From Nemertoderma westbladi (Eukaryota > Xenacoelomorpha > Nemertodermatida > Nemertodermatidae): a DNA stretch of 28,693 nucleotides. The position numbers and the translations under genes are program-made. The stretch is taken from assembly GCA_032718475.1 (NCBI GenBank), contig JAUCBJ010003816.1, positions 1-28,693 on the forward strand. Reading direction: 5' to 3'. The notes below the pieces were generated by a model that saw nothing but the letters and a program-made list of their open reading frames with translations, had not been told where the DNA came from and made no database searches. Numbering within the stretch: the stretch's first letter is position 1; every line of letters begins with the position of its first letter. Shown here piece after piece: positions 1 through 13,000 of this stretch.

Positions 1-31
1 CCGCCCTTTTAAAATCCTGGCTACGGGCCTG
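1..31 (-). mobile_element. Possible terminal end of a hAT-like DNA transposon
   Basis: Read on the minus strand, the first 31 bases begin CAGGCCCGTAGCCAGGATTT. Termini of the general form CAG..CGTAGCCAGGATTT are known from many animal hAT elements, which make 8-bp target duplications. If this is such a terminus, the element body lies to the left of the window and the target duplication would be the 8 bases at 32-39. Only one end is visible, so neither the inverted partner nor the duplication can be checked. The identification rests on motif recall. Confidence 0.35.
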
Positions 32-125
32 CATATACATAAAAAATGTGTGTAAAAATATGTTAATACTTTGCTGTACTTTGCTGTTTGTTTACCACTA
101 TCGCTGTAGGTGTAGACCCATGGTG
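32..125. other. Short non-coding flank left of the satellite
   Basis: This AT-rich stretch carries no ORF of note. It holds a perfect tandem pair of the 10-mer ACTTTGCTGT at 69-88. It links the possible transposon end to the first degenerate satellite monomers. Confidence 0.5.
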
Positions 126-310
126 AACACTCAGTAGTTCAGACACTCATTACTTCAGACACTCCGTAGTTCAGACACTCAGTAGTTCCGGTATTCAGCA
201 GTTCAGTCTTTCAGTAGTTCTGGTATTCAGCAGTTCAGTCTTTCAGTAGTTCTGGCTCTCAGTATTTTAGATACTCAGAATTTCAGACACACAGTCGTTC
301 AGAAACTCAG
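126..310. repeat. Degenerate left edge of the satellite with a 32-bp sub-repeat
   Basis: The first dozen monomers are far more diverged than the core and mostly carry TTCAGACACTC. Examples of divergence are CATTACTTC, CCGTAG, TTCCGG, CAGCAG and AGTCG. Inside them a 32-bp dimer starting GGTATTCAGCAG is tandemly repeated at 190 and 222. Edge monomers of satellites usually escape homogenisation by unequal exchange. The TTCAGAC form may therefore be nearer the founder than the core TTTAGCC form. Confidence 0.85.
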
Positions 311-699
311 TAGTTTAGCCACTCATTAGTTTTGCCACTCAGTAGTTTAGCCACTCAGTAGTTTAGCCACTCAGTAGTTTAGACACTCAGTAGTTTAGCC
401 ACTCAGTAGTTTAGACACTCAGTAGTTTAGCCACTCAGTAGTTTAGCCACTCAGTAGTTTAGCCACTCAGTAGTTTAGACACTCAGTAGTTTAGCCACTC
501 AGTAGTTTAGCCACTCAGTAGTTTAGCCACTTAGTAGTTTAGCCACTCAGTAGTTTAGCCACTCAGTAGTTTCGCCACTCAGTAGTTTAGCCACTCAGTA
601 GTTTAGCCACTCAGTAGTTTAGACACTCAGTAGTTTAGCCACTCAGTAGTTTAGCCACTCAGTAGTTTAGCCACTCAGTAGTTTAGACACTCAGTAGTT

Positions 700-3600
700 T
701 AGCCACTCAGTAGTTTAGCCACTCAGTAGTTTAGCCACTCAGTAGTTTAGCCACTCAGTAGTTTAGCCACTCAGTAGTTTAGCCACTCAGTAGTTTAGAC
801 ACTCAGTAGTTTAGACACTCAGTAGTTTAGCCACTCAGTAGTTTAGCCATTCAGTAGTTTAGCCACTCAGTAGTTTAACCACTCAGTAGTTTAGCCACTC
901 AGTAGTTTAGCCACTCAGTAGTTCAGACACTCAGTAGTTTAACCACTCAGTAGTTTAACCACTCAGTAGGTTAGCCACTCAGTAGTTTAGCCACTCAGTA
1001 GTTCAGACACTCAGTAGTTTAGCCACTCAGTAGTTTAGCCACTCAGTAGTTAAGCCACTCAGTAGTTTAGCTACTCAGTAGTTTAGCTACTCAGTAGTGT
1101 AGCTACTCAGTAGTTTAGCCACTCAGTAGTTTAACCACTCAGTAGTTTAGCCACTCAGTAGTTTAGCCACTCAGTAGTTCAGACACTCAGTAGTTTAACC
1201 ACTCAGTAGTTTAACCACTCAGTAGGTTAGCCACTCAGTAGTTTAGCCACTCAGTAGTTCAGACACTCAGTAGTTTAGCCACTCAGTAGTTTAGCCACTC
1301 AGTAGTTAAGCCACTCAGTAGTTTAGCTACTCAGTAGTTTAGCTACTCAGTAGTGTAGCTACTCAGTAGTTTAGCCACTCAGTAGTTTAACCACTCAGTA
1401 GTTTAGCCACTCAGTAGTTTAGCCACTCAGTAGTTTAGACACTCAGTAATTTAGCCACTCAGTAGTTTAACCACTCAGTAGGTTAGCCACTCAGTAGTTT
1501 AGCCACTCAGTAGTTTAGCCACTCAGTAGTTTAGCCACTCAGTAGTTTAGCCTAGCCACTCAGTAGTTTAGCCACTCAGTAGTTTAGCCACTCAGTAGTT
1601 TAGCCACTCAGTAGTTTAGCCACTCGGTAGTTCAGACACTCAGTAGTTTAGCCACTCAGTAGTTTAGCCACTCAGTAGTTTAACCACTCAGTAGGTTAGC
1701 CACTCAGTAGTTTAGCCACTCAGTAGTTTATCCACTCAGTAGTTTAGCCACTCAGTAGTTTAGCCACTCAGTAGTTTAGCCACTCAGTAGTTCAGACACT
1801 CAGTAGTTTAACCACTCAGTAGTTTAGCCACTCAGTAGTTTAGCCACTCAGTAGTTTTGCCACTCAGTAGTTCAGACACTCAGTAGTTTAGCCACTCAGT
1901 AGTTTAGCCACTCAGTAGTTTAACCACTCAGTAGGTTAGCCACTCAGTAGTTTATCCACTCAGTAGTTAAGCCACTCAGTAGTTTAGCCAGTCAGTAGGT
2001 TAGCCACTCAGTAGTTTAGCCACTCAGTAGTTTAGACACTCAGTAGTTTAGCCAGTCAGTAGTTTAGCCACTCAGTAGTTTAGCCACTCAGTAGATTAGC
2101 CACTCAGTAGTTTAGCCACTCAGTAGTTTAACCACTCAGTAGGTTAGCCACTCAGTAGTTTAGCCACTCAGTAGTTTAGCCACTCAGTAGTTTAGCCACT
2201 CAGTAGTTTAGCCACTCAGTAGTTTAGCCACTCAGTAGTTTAGCTACTCAGTAGTTTAGCCACTCAGTAGTTTAGACACTCAGTAGTTCAAACACTCAGT
2301 AGTTTAACCACTCAGTAGTTTAGCCACTCAGTAGTTTAACCACTCAGTAGTTTAGCCACTCAGTAGTTTAGCCACTCAGTAGTTTAGCCACTCAGTAGTT
2401 TAACCACTCAGTAGTTTAGCCACTCAGTAGTTTAGCCACTCAGTAGTATAGCCACTCAGTAGTTTAACCACTCAGTAGGTTAGCCACTCAGTAGTTTAAC
2501 CACTCAGTAGTATAGCCACTCAGTAGTTTAGCCACTCAGTAGTTTAACCACTCAGTAGTTTAGCCACTCAGTAGTTTAGCCACTCAGTAGGTTAGCCACT
2601 CAGTAGTTTAGCCACTCAGTAGTTTAGACACTCAGTAGTTTAGCCAGTCAGTAGTTTAGCCACTCAGTAGTTTAGCCACTCAGTAGATTAGCCACTCAGT
2701 AGTTTAGCCACTCAGTAGTTTAACCACTCAGTAGGTTAGCCACTCAGTAGTTTAGCCACTCAGTAGTTTAGCCACTCAGTAGTTTAGCCACTCAGTAGTT
2801 TAGCCACTCAGTAGTTTAGCCACTCAGTAGTTTAGCTACTCAGTAGTTTAGCCACTCAGTAGTTTAGACACTCAGTAGTTTAGCCAGTCAGTAGTTTCGC
2901 CACTCAGTAGTTTAGCCACTCAGTAGATTAGCCACTCAGTAGTTTAGCCACTCAGTAGTTTAACCACTCAGTAGGTTAGCCACTCAGTAGTTTAGCCACT
3001 CAGTAGTTTAGCCACTCAGTAGTTTAGCCACTCAGTAGTTTAGCCACTCAGTAGTTTAGCTACTCAGTAGTTTAGCCACTCAGTAGTTTAGACACTCAGT
3101 AGTTCAGACACTCAGTAGTTTAGCCACTCAGTAGTTTAGCCACTCAGTAGTTTAGCCACTCAGTAGTTTAACCACTCAGTAGGTTAGCCACTCAGTAGTT
3201 TATCCACTCAGTAGTTTAGCCACTCAGTAGTTTAGCCAGTCAGTAGGTTAGCCACTCAATAGTTTAGCCACTCAGTAGTTTAGACACTCAGTAGTTTAGC
3301 CAGTCAGTAGTTTAGCCACTCAGTAGTTTAGCCACTCAGTAGATTAGCCACTCAGTAGTTTAGCCACTCAGTAGTTTAACCACTCAGTAGGTTAGCCACT
3401 CAGTAGTTTAGCCACTCAGTAGTTTAGCCACTCAGTAGTTTAGCCACTCAGTAGTTTAGCCACTCAGTAGTTTAGCTACTCAGTAGTTTAGCCACTCAGT
3501 AGTTTAGACACTCAGTAGTTCAGACACTCAGTAGTTTAGCCACTCAGTAGTTTAGCCACTCAGTAGTTTAACCACTCAGTAGGTTAGCCACTCAGTAGTT

Positions 3601-5300
3601 TAGCCACTCAGTAGTTTAGCCACTCAGTAGTTTAACCACTCAGTAGTATAGCCACTCAGTAGTTTAGCCACTCAGTAGTTTAGCCACTCAGTAGTTTAGA
3701 CGCTCAGTAGTTTAGCCACTCAGTAGTTTAGCCACTCAGTAGTTTATCCACTCGGTAGTTCAGACACTCAGTAGTTTAGCCACTCAGTAGTTTAGCCACT
3801 CAGTAGTTTAACCACTTAGTTGGTTAGCCACTCAGTAGTTTAGCCACTCAGTAGTTTAACCACTCAGTAGTTTAGCCACTCATTAGTTCAGATACTCAGT
3901 AGTTTAGCCACTCAGTAGTTTAGCCACTCAGTAGTTCATACACTCAGTAGTTTAGCCACTCAGTAGTTTAGCCACTCAGTAGTTTAACCACTCAGTAGGT
4001 TAGCCACTCAGTAGTTTAGCCACTCAGTAGTTGAGCCACTCAGTAGTTTAGCCACTCAGTAGTTTAGCCACTCAGTAGTTTAGCCACTCAGTAGTTTAGC
4101 CACTCAGTAGTTTAGCCACTCAGTAGTTTAACCACTCAGTAGGTTATCCACTCTGTAGTTTAGCCACTCAGTAGTTTAGCCACTCAGTAGTTCAGACACT
4201 CAGTAGTTTAGCCACTCAGTAGTTTAGCCACTCAGTAGTTTAGCCACTCAGTAGTTTAGCCACTCAGTAGTTTAGCCACTCAGTAGTTTAGCCAAACAGT
4301 AGTTTAACCACTCAGTAGTTTAGCCACTCAGTAGTTTAGCCACTCAGTAGTTTAGCCACTCAGTAGTTTAGACTCTCAGTAGTTTAGCCACTCAGTAGTT
4401 TAGCCACTCAGTAGTTTAGCCACTCAGTAGTTCAGACACTCAGTAGTTTAACCACTCAGTAGTTTAGCCACTCAGTAGTTCAGACACTCCGTAGTTTAGC
4501 CAATCAGTAGTTTAGCCACTCAGTAGTTTAACCTCTCAGTAGGTTAGCCACTCAGTAGTTTAGCCACTCAGTAGTTTAGCCACTCAGTAGTTTAGCCACT
4601 CAGTAGTTTAGCCGCTCAGTAGTTTAACCACTCAGTAGGTTAGCCACTCAGTAGTTTAGCTACTCAGTAGTTTAGCTACTCAGTAGTTTAGCCACTCAGT
4701 AGTTTAGCCACTCAGTAGTTTAGCCACACAGTAGTTTAACCACTCAGTAGTTTAGCCACTCAGTAGTTTAGCCACTCAGTAGTTTAGCCACTCAGTAGTT
4801 CAGACACTCAGTAGTTTAACCACTCAGTAGTTTAGCCACTCAGTAGTTTAGCCACTCAGTAGTTTAACCACTCAGTAGGTTAGCCACTCAGTAGTTTAGC
4901 TACTCAGTAGTTTAGCTACTCAGTAGTTTAGCCACTCAGTAGTTTAGCCACTCAGTAGTTTAGCCACACAGTAGTTTAACCACTCAGTAGTTTAGCCACT
5001 CAGTAGTTTAGCCACTCAGTAGTTTAGCCACTCAGTAGTTTAGACTCTCAGTAGTTTAGCCACTCAGTAGTTTAGCCACTCAGTAGTTTAGCCACTCAGT
5101 AGTTCAGACACTCAGTAGTTTAACCACTCAGTAGTTTAGCCACTCAGTAGTTCAGACACTCAGTAGTTTAGCCAATCAGTAGTTTAGCCACTCAGTAGTT
5201 TAACCTCTCAGTAGGTTAGCCACTCAGTAGTTTAGCCACTCAGTAGTTTAGCCACTCAGTAGTTTAGCCACTCAGTAGTTTAGCCACTCAGTAGTTTAGC
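700..5300. repeat. Higher-order block A of the satellite
   Basis: The order of variant monomers here is repeated downstream. Markers include GCCATTCAG (841), the CCTAG 5-bp insertion (1551), TTTCGCC (2891), GACGCTCAG (3701), CCACTTAGTTGG (3811), GCCAAACAG (4291) and TAGACTCTCAG (5041). All reappear in block B at offsets 4597, then 4837, then 4821. Every change of offset is a whole number of monomers. The left boundary lies between 690, where the variant order no longer matches, and 794. Inside A, a 416-bp repeat is marked by TTTAGCT at 3055 and 3471. Confidence 0.8.
870..1381. repeat. Tandem 256-bp (16-monomer) higher-order duplication
   Basis: A block of 16 monomers occurs twice in a row. 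Variant monomers mark it: the GTAGG junction at 961 and 1217, and the rare GTGTAGCT monomer at 1095 and 1351, both exactly 256 bp apart. The same pair recurs in the next large block (GTGTAGCT at 5692 and 5948), so it predates the 4.6-kb duplication. Confidence 0.85.
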
Positions 5301-5309
5301 CACTCAGTA

Positions 5310-8300
5310 GTTTAGCCACTCAGTAGTTTAGCCACTCAGTAGTTTAGCCACTCAGTAGTTTAGCCACTCAGTAGTTTAGCCACTCAGTAGTTTAGACACT
5401 CAGTAGTTTAGACACTCAGTAGTTTAGCCACTCAGTAGTTTAGCCATTCAGTAGTTTAGCCACTCAGTAGTTTAACCACTCAGTAGTTTAGCCACTCAGT
5501 AGTTTAGCCACTCAGTAGTTCAGACACTCAGTAGTTTAACCACTCAGTAGTTTAACCACTCAGTAGGTTAGCCACTCAGTAGTTTAGCCACTCAGTAGTT
5601 CAGACACTCAGTAGTTTAGCCACTCAGTAGTTTAGCCACTCAGTAGTTAAGCCACTCAGTAGTTTAGCTACTCAGTAGTTTAGCTACTCAGTAGTGTAGC
5701 TACTCAGTAGTTTAGCCACTCAGTAGTTTAACCACTCAGTAGTTTAGCCACTCAGTAGTTTAGCCACTCAGTAGTTCAGACACTCAGTAGTTTAACCACT
5801 CAGTAGTTTAACCACTCAGTAGGTTAGCCACTCAGTAGTTTAGCCACTCAGTAGTTCAGACACTCAGTAGTTTAGCCACTCAGTAGTTTAGCCACTCAGT
5901 AGTTAAGCCACTCAGTAGTTTAGCTACTCAGTAGTTTAGCTACTCAGTAGTGTAGCTACTCAGTAGTTTAGCCACTCAGTAGTTTAACCACTCAGTAGTT
6001 TAGCCACTCAGTAGTTTAGCCACTCAGTAGTTTAGACACTCAGTAATTTAGCCACTCAGTAGTTTAACCACTCAGTAGGTTAGCCACTCAGTAGTTTAGC
6101 CACTCAGTAGTTTAGCCACTCAGTAGTTTAGCCACTCAGTAGTTTAGCCTAGCCACTCAGTAGTTTAGCCACTCAGTAGTTTAGCCACTCAGTAGTTTAG
6201 CCACTCAGTAGTTTAGCCACTCGGTAGTTCAGACACTCAGTAGTTTAGCCACTCAGTAGTTTAGCCACTCAGTAGTTTAACCACTCAGTAGGTTAGCCAC
6301 TCAGTAGTTTAGCCACTCAGTAGTTTATCCACTCAGTAGTTTAGCCACTCAGTAGTTTAGCCACTCAGTAGTTTAGCCACTCAGTAGTTCAGACACTCAG
6401 TAGTTTAACCACTCAGTAGTTTAGCCACTCAGTAGTTTAGCCACTCAGTAGTTTTGCCACTCAGTAGTTCAGACACTCAGTAGTTTAGCCACTCAGTAGT
6501 TTAGCCACTCAGTAGTTTAACCACTCAGTAGGTTAGCCACTCAGTAGTTTATCCACTCAGTAGTTAAGCCACTCAGTAGTTTAGCCAGTCAGTAGGTTAG
6601 CCACTCAGTAGTTTAGCCACTCAGTAGTTTAGACACTCAGTAGTTTAGCCAGTCAGTAGTTTAGCCACTCAGTAGTTTAGCCACTCAGTAGATTAGCCAC
6701 TCAGTAGTTTAGCCACTCAGTAGTTTAACCACTCAGTAGGTTAGCCACTCAGTAGTTTAGCCACTCAGTAGTTTAGCCACTCAGTAGTTTAGCCACTCAG
6801 TAGTTTAGCCACTCAGTAGTTTAGCCACTCAGTAGTTTAGCTACTCAGTAGTTTAGCCACTCAGTAGTTTAGACACTCAGTAGTTCAAACACTCAGTAGT
6901 TTAACCACTCAGTAGTTTAGCCACTCAGTAGTTTAACCACTCAGTAGTTTAGCCACTCAGTAGTTTAGCCACTCAGTAGTTTAGCCACTCAGTAGTTTAA
7001 CCACTCAGTAGTTTAGCCACTCAGTAGTTTAGCCACTCAGTAGTATAGCCACTCAGTAGTTTAACCACTCAGTAGGTTAGCCACTCAGTAGTTTAACCAC
7101 TCAGTAGTATAGCCACTCAGTAGTTTAGCCACTCAGTAGTTTAACCACTCAGTAGTTTAGCCACTCAGTAGTTTAGCCACTCAGTAGGTTAGCCACTCAG
7201 TAGTTTAGCCACTCAGTAGTTTAGACACTCAGTAGTTTAGCCAGTCAGTAGTTTAGCCACTCAGTAGTTTAGCCACTCAGTAGATTAGCCACTCAGTAGT
7301 TTAGCCACTCAGTAGTTTAACCACTCAGTAGGTTAGCCACTCAGTAGTTTAGCCACTCAGTAGTTTAGCCACTCAGTAGTTTAGCCACTCAGTAGTTTAG
7401 CCACTCAGTAGTTTAGCCACTCAGTAGTTTAGCTACTCAGTAGTTTAGCCACTCAGTAGTTTAGACACTCAGTAGTTTAGCCAGTCAGTAGTTTCGCCAC
7501 TCAGTAGTTTAGCCACTCAGTAGATTAGCCACTCAGTAGTTTAGCCACTCAGTAGTTTAACCACTCAGTAGGTTAGCCACTCAGTAGTTTAGCCACTCAG
7601 TAGTTTAGCCACTCAGTAGTTTAGCCACTCAGTAGTTTAGCCACTCAGTAGTTTAGCTACTCAGTAGTTTAGCCACTCAGTAGTTTAGACACTCAGTAGT
7701 TCAGACACTCAGTAGTTTAGCCACTCAGTAGTTTAGCCACTCAGTAGTTTAACCACTCAGTAGGTTAGCCACTCAGTAGTTTAGCCACTCAGTAGTTTAG
7801 CCACTCAGTAGTTTAACCACTCAGTAGTATAGCCACTCAGTAGTTTAGCCACTCAGTAGTTTAGCCACTCAGTAGTTTAGACGCTCAGTAGTTTAGCCAC
7901 TCAGTAGTTTAGCCACTCAGTAGTTTAGCCACTCAGTAGTTTAGCCACTCAGTAGTTTAGCCACTCAGTATTTTAGCCACTCAGTAGTTTAGCCACTCAG
8001 TAGTTTAACCACTCAGTAGGTTAGCCACTCAGTAGTTTATCCACTCAGTAGTTTAGCCACTCAGTAGTTTAGCCAGTCAGTAGGTTAGCCACTCAATAGT
8101 TTAGCCACTCAGTAGTTTAGACACTCAGTAGTTTAGCCAGTCAGTAGTTTAGCCACTCAGTAGTTTAGCCACTCAGTAGATTAGCCACTCAGTAGTTTAG
8201 CCACTCAGTAGTTTAACCACTCAGTAGGTTAGCCACTCAGTAGTTTAGCCACTCAGTAGTTTAGCCACTCAGTAGTTTAGCCACTCAGTAGTTTAGCCAC

Positions 8301-9905
8301 TCAGTAGTTTAGCTACTCAGTAGTTTAGCCACTCAGTAGTTTAGACACTCAGTAGTTCAGACACTCAGTAGTTTAGCCACTCAGTAGTTTAGCCACTCAG
8401 TAGTTTAACCACTCAGTAGGTTAGCCACTCAGTAGTTTAGCCACTCAGTAGTTTAGCCACTCAGTAGTTTAACCACTCAGTAGTATAGCCACTCAGTAGT
8501 TTAGCCACTCAGTAGTTTAGCCACTCAGTAGTTTAGACGCTCAGTAGTTTAGCCACTCAGTAGTTTAGCCACTCAGTAGTTTATCCACTCGGTAGTTCAG
8601 ACACTCAGTAGTTTAGCCACTCAGTAGTTTAGCCACTCAGTAGTTTAACCACTTAGTTGGTTAGCCACTCAGTAGTTTAGCCACTCAGTAGTTTAACCAC
8701 TCAGTAGTTTAGCCACTCATTAGTTCAGATACTCAGTAGTTTAGCCACTCAGTAGTTTAGCCACTCAGTAGTTCATACACTCAGTAGTTTAGCCACTCAG
8801 TAGTTTAGCCACTCAGTAGTTTAACCACTCAGTAGGTTAGCCACTCAGTAGTTTAGCCACTCAGTAGTTGAGCCACTCAGTAGTTTAGCCACTCAGTAGT
8901 TTAGCCACTCAGTAGTTTAGCCACTCAGTAGTTTAGCCACTCAGTAGTTTAACCACTCAGTAGGTTATCCACTCTGTAGTTTAGCCACTCAGTAGTTTAG
9001 CCACTCAGTAGTTCAGACACTCAGTAGTTTAGCCACTCAGTAGTTTAGCCACTCAGTAGTTTAGCCACTCAGTAGTTTAGCCACTCAGTAGTTTAGCCAC
9101 TCAGTAGTTTAGCCAAACAGTAGTTTAACCACTCAGTAGTTTAGCCACTCAGTAGTTTAGCCACTCAGTAGTTTAGCCACTCAGTAGTTTAGACTCTCAG
9201 TAGTTTAGCCACTCAGTAGTTTAGCCACTCAGTAGTTTAGCCACTCAGTAGTTCAGACACTCAGTAGTTTAACCACTCAGTAGTTTAGCCACTCAGTAGT
9301 TCAGACACTCCGTAGTTTAGCCAATCAGTAGTTTAGCCACTCAGTAGTTTAACCTCTCAGTAGGTTAGCCACTCAGTAGTTTAGCCACTCAGTAGTTTAG
9401 CCACTCAGTAGTTTAGCCACTCAGTAGTTTAGCCGCTCAGTAGTTTAACCACTCAGTAGGTTAGCCACTCAGTAGTTTAGCTACTCAGTAGTTTAGCTAC
9501 TCAGTAGTTTAGCCACTCAGTAGTTTAGCCACTCAGTAGTTTAGCCACACAGTAGTTTAACCACTCAGTAGTTTAGCCACTCAGTAGTTTAGCCACTCAG
9601 TAGTTTAGCCACTCAGTAGTTCAGACACTCAGTAGTTTAACCACTCAGTAGTTTAGCCACTCAGTAGTTTAGCCACTCAGTAGTTTAACCACTCAGTAGG
9701 TTAGCCACTCAGTAGTTTAGCTACTCAGTAGTTTAGCTACTCAGTAGTTTAGCCACTCAGTAGTTTAGCCACTCAGTAGTTTAGCCACACAGTAGTTTAA
9801 CCACTCAGTAGTTTAGCCACTCAGTAGTTTAGCCACTCAGTAGTTTAGCCACTCAGTAGTTTAGACTCTCAGTTGTTTAGCCACTCAGTAGTTTAGCCAC
9901 TCAGT
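5310..9905. repeat. Higher-order block B, copy of block A
   Basis: B repeats the variant order of A. Markers are GCCATTCAG (5438), CCTAG insertion (6148), TTTCGCC (7488), CCACTTAGTTGG (8648), GCCAAACAG (9112) and TAGACTCTCAG (9862). The internal repeat is 656 bp (41 monomers) rather than 416: TTTAGCT at 7652 and 8308, GACGCTCAG at 7882 and 8538. The block is cut shortly after the unique AGTTGTTT monomer at 9871. There a short segment like 6860-7015 intervenes (about 9911-10064) before block C. Confidence 0.8.
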
Positions 9906-10064
9906 AGTTTAGACACTCAGTAGTTCAAACACTCAGTAGTTTAACCACTCAGTAGTTTAGCCACTCAGTAGTTTAACCACTCAGTAGTTTAGCCACTCAG
10001 TAGTTTAGCCACTCAGTAGTTTAGCCACTCAGTAGTTTAACCACTCAGTAGTTTAGCCAGTCAG

Positions 10065-13000
10065 TAGTTTAGCCAGTCAGTAGTTTAGCCACTCAGTAGT
10101 TTAGCCACTCAGTAGATTAGCCACTCAGTAGTTTAGCCACTCAGTAGTTTAACCACTCAGTAGGTTAGCCACTCAGTAGTTTAGCCACTCAGTAGTTTAG
10201 CCACTCAGTAGTTTAGCCACTCAGTAGTTTAGCCACTCAGTAGTTTAGCCACTCAGTAGTTTAGCTACTCAGTAGTTTAGCCACTCAGTAGTTTAGACAC
10301 TCAGTAGTTCAAACACTCAGTAGTTTAACCACTCAGTAGTTTAGCCACTCAGTAGTTTAACCACTCAGTAGTTTAGCCACTCAGTAGTTTAGCCACTCAG
10401 TAGTTTAGCCACTCAGTAGTTTAACCACTCAGTAGTTTAGCCACTCAGTAGTTTAGCCACTCAGTAGTATAGCCACTCAGTAGTTTAACCACTCAGTAGG
10501 TTAGCCACTCAGTAGTTTAACCACTCAGTAGTATAGCCACTCAGTAGTTTAGCCACTCAGTAGTTTAACCACTCAGTAGTTTAGCCACTCAGTAGTTTAG
10601 CCACTCAGTAGGTTAGCCACTCAGTAGTTTAGCCACTCAGTAGTTTAGACACTCAGTAGTTTAGCCAGTCAGTAGTTTAGCCACTCAGTAGTTTAGCCAC
10701 TCAGTAGATTAGCCACTCAGTAGTTTAGCCACTCAGTAGTTTAACCACTCAGTAGGTTAGCCACTCAGTAGTTTAGCCACTCAGTAGTTTAGCCACTCAG
10801 TAGTTTAGCCACTCAGTAGTTTAGCCACTCAGTAGTTTAGCCACTCAGTAGTTTAGCTACTCAGTAGTTTAGCCACTCAGTAGTTTAGACACTCAGTAGT
10901 TTAGCCAGTCAGTAGTTTCGCCACTCAGTAGTTTAGCCACTCAGTAGATTAGCCACTCAGTAGTTTAGCCACTCAGTAGTTTAACCACTCAGTAGGTTAG
11001 CCACTCAGTAGTTTAGCCACTCAGTAGTTTAGCCACTCAGTAGTTTAGCCACTCAGTAGTTTAGCCACTCAGTAGTTTAGCTACTCAGTAGTTTAGCCAC
11101 TCAGTAGTTTAGACACTCAGTAGTTCAGACACTCAGTAGTTTAGCCACTCAGTAGTTTAGCCACTCAGTAGTTTAACCACTCAGTAGGTTAGCCACTCAG
11201 TAGTTTAGCCACTCAGTAGTTTAGCCACTCAGTAGTTTAACCACTCAGTAGTATAGCCACTCAGTAGTTTAGCCACTCAGTAGTTTAGCCACTCAGTAGT
11301 TTAGACGCTCAGTAGTTTAGCCACTCAGTAGTTTAGCCACTCAGTAGTTTAGCCACTCAGTAGTTTAGCCACTCAGTAGTTTAGCCACTCAGTATTTTAG
11401 CCACTCAGTAGTTTAGCCACTCAGTAGTTTAACCACTCAGTAGGTTAGCCACTCAGTAGTTTATCCACTCAGTAGTTTAGCCACTCAGTAGTTTAGCCAG
11501 TCAGTAGGTTAGCCACTCAATAGTTTAGCCACTCAGTAGTTTAGACACTCAGTAGTTTAGCCAGTCAGTAGTTTAGCCACTCAGTAGTTTAGCCACTCAG
11601 TAGATTAGCCACTCAGTAGTTTAGCCACTCAGTAGTTTAACCACTCAGTAGGTTAGCCACTCAGTAGTTTAGCCACTCAGTAGTTTAGCCACTCAGTAGT
11701 TTAGCCACTCAGTAGTTTAGCCACTCAGTAGTTTAGCTACTCAGTAGTTTAGCCACTCAGTAGTTTAGACACTCAGTAGTTCAGACACTCAGTAGTTTAG
11801 CCACTCAGTAGTTTAGCCACTCAGTAGTTTAACCACTCAGTAGGTTAGCCACTCAGTAGTTTAGCCACTCAGTAGTTTAGCCACTCAGTAGTTTAACCAC
11901 TCAGTAGTATAGCCACTCAGTAGTTTAGCCACTCAGTAGTTTAGCCACTCAGTAGTTTAGACGCTCAGTAGTTTAGCCACTCAGTAGTTTAGCCACTCAG
12001 TAGTTTATCCACTCGGTAGTTCAGACACTCAGTAGTTTAGCCACTCAGTAGTTTAGCCACTCAGTAGTTTAACCACTTAGTTGGTTAGCCACTCAGTAGT
12101 TTAGCCACTCAGTAGTTTAACCACTCAGTAGTTTAGCCACTCATTAGTTCAGATACTCAGTAGTTTAGCCACTCAGTAGTTTAGCCACTCAGTAGTTCAT
12201 ACACTCAGTAGTTTAGCCACTCAGTAGTTTAGCCACTCAGTAGTTTAACCACTCAGTAGGTTAGCCACTCAGTAGTTTAGCCACTCAGTAGTTGAGCCAC
12301 TCAGTAGTTTAGCCACTCAGTAGTTTAGCCACTCAGTAGTTTAGCCACTCAGTAGTTTAGCCACTCAGTAGTTTAGCCACTCAGTAGTTTAACCACTCAG
12401 TAGGTTATCCACTCTGTAGTTTAGCCACTCAGTAGTTTAGCCACTCAGTAGTTCAGACACTCAGTAGTTTAGCCACTCAGTAGTTTAGCCACTCAGTAGT
12501 TTAGCCACTCAGTAGTTTAGCCACTCAGTAGTTTAGCCACTCAGTAGTTTAGCCAAACAGTAGTTTAACCACTCAGTAGTTTAGCCACTCAGTAGTTTAG
12601 CCACTCAGTAGTTTAGCCACTCAGTAGTTTAGACTCTCAGTAGTTTAGCCACTCAGTAGTTTAGCCACTCAGTAGTTTAGCCACTCAGTAGTTCAGACAC
12701 TCAGTAGTTTAACCACTCAGTAGTTTAGCCACTCAGTAGTTCAGACACTCCGTAGTTTAGCCAATCAGTAGTTTAGCCACTCAGTAGTTTAACCTCTCAG
12801 TAGGTTAGCCACTCAGTAGTTTAGCCACTCAGTAGTTTAGCCACTCAGTAGTTTAGCCACTCAGTAGTTTAGCCGCTCAGTAGTTTAACCACTCAGTAGG
12901 TTAGCCACTCAGTAGTTTAGCTACTCAGTAGTTTAGCTACTCAGTAGTTTAGCCACTCAGTAGTTTAGCCACTCAGTAGTTTAGCCACACAGTAGTTTAA

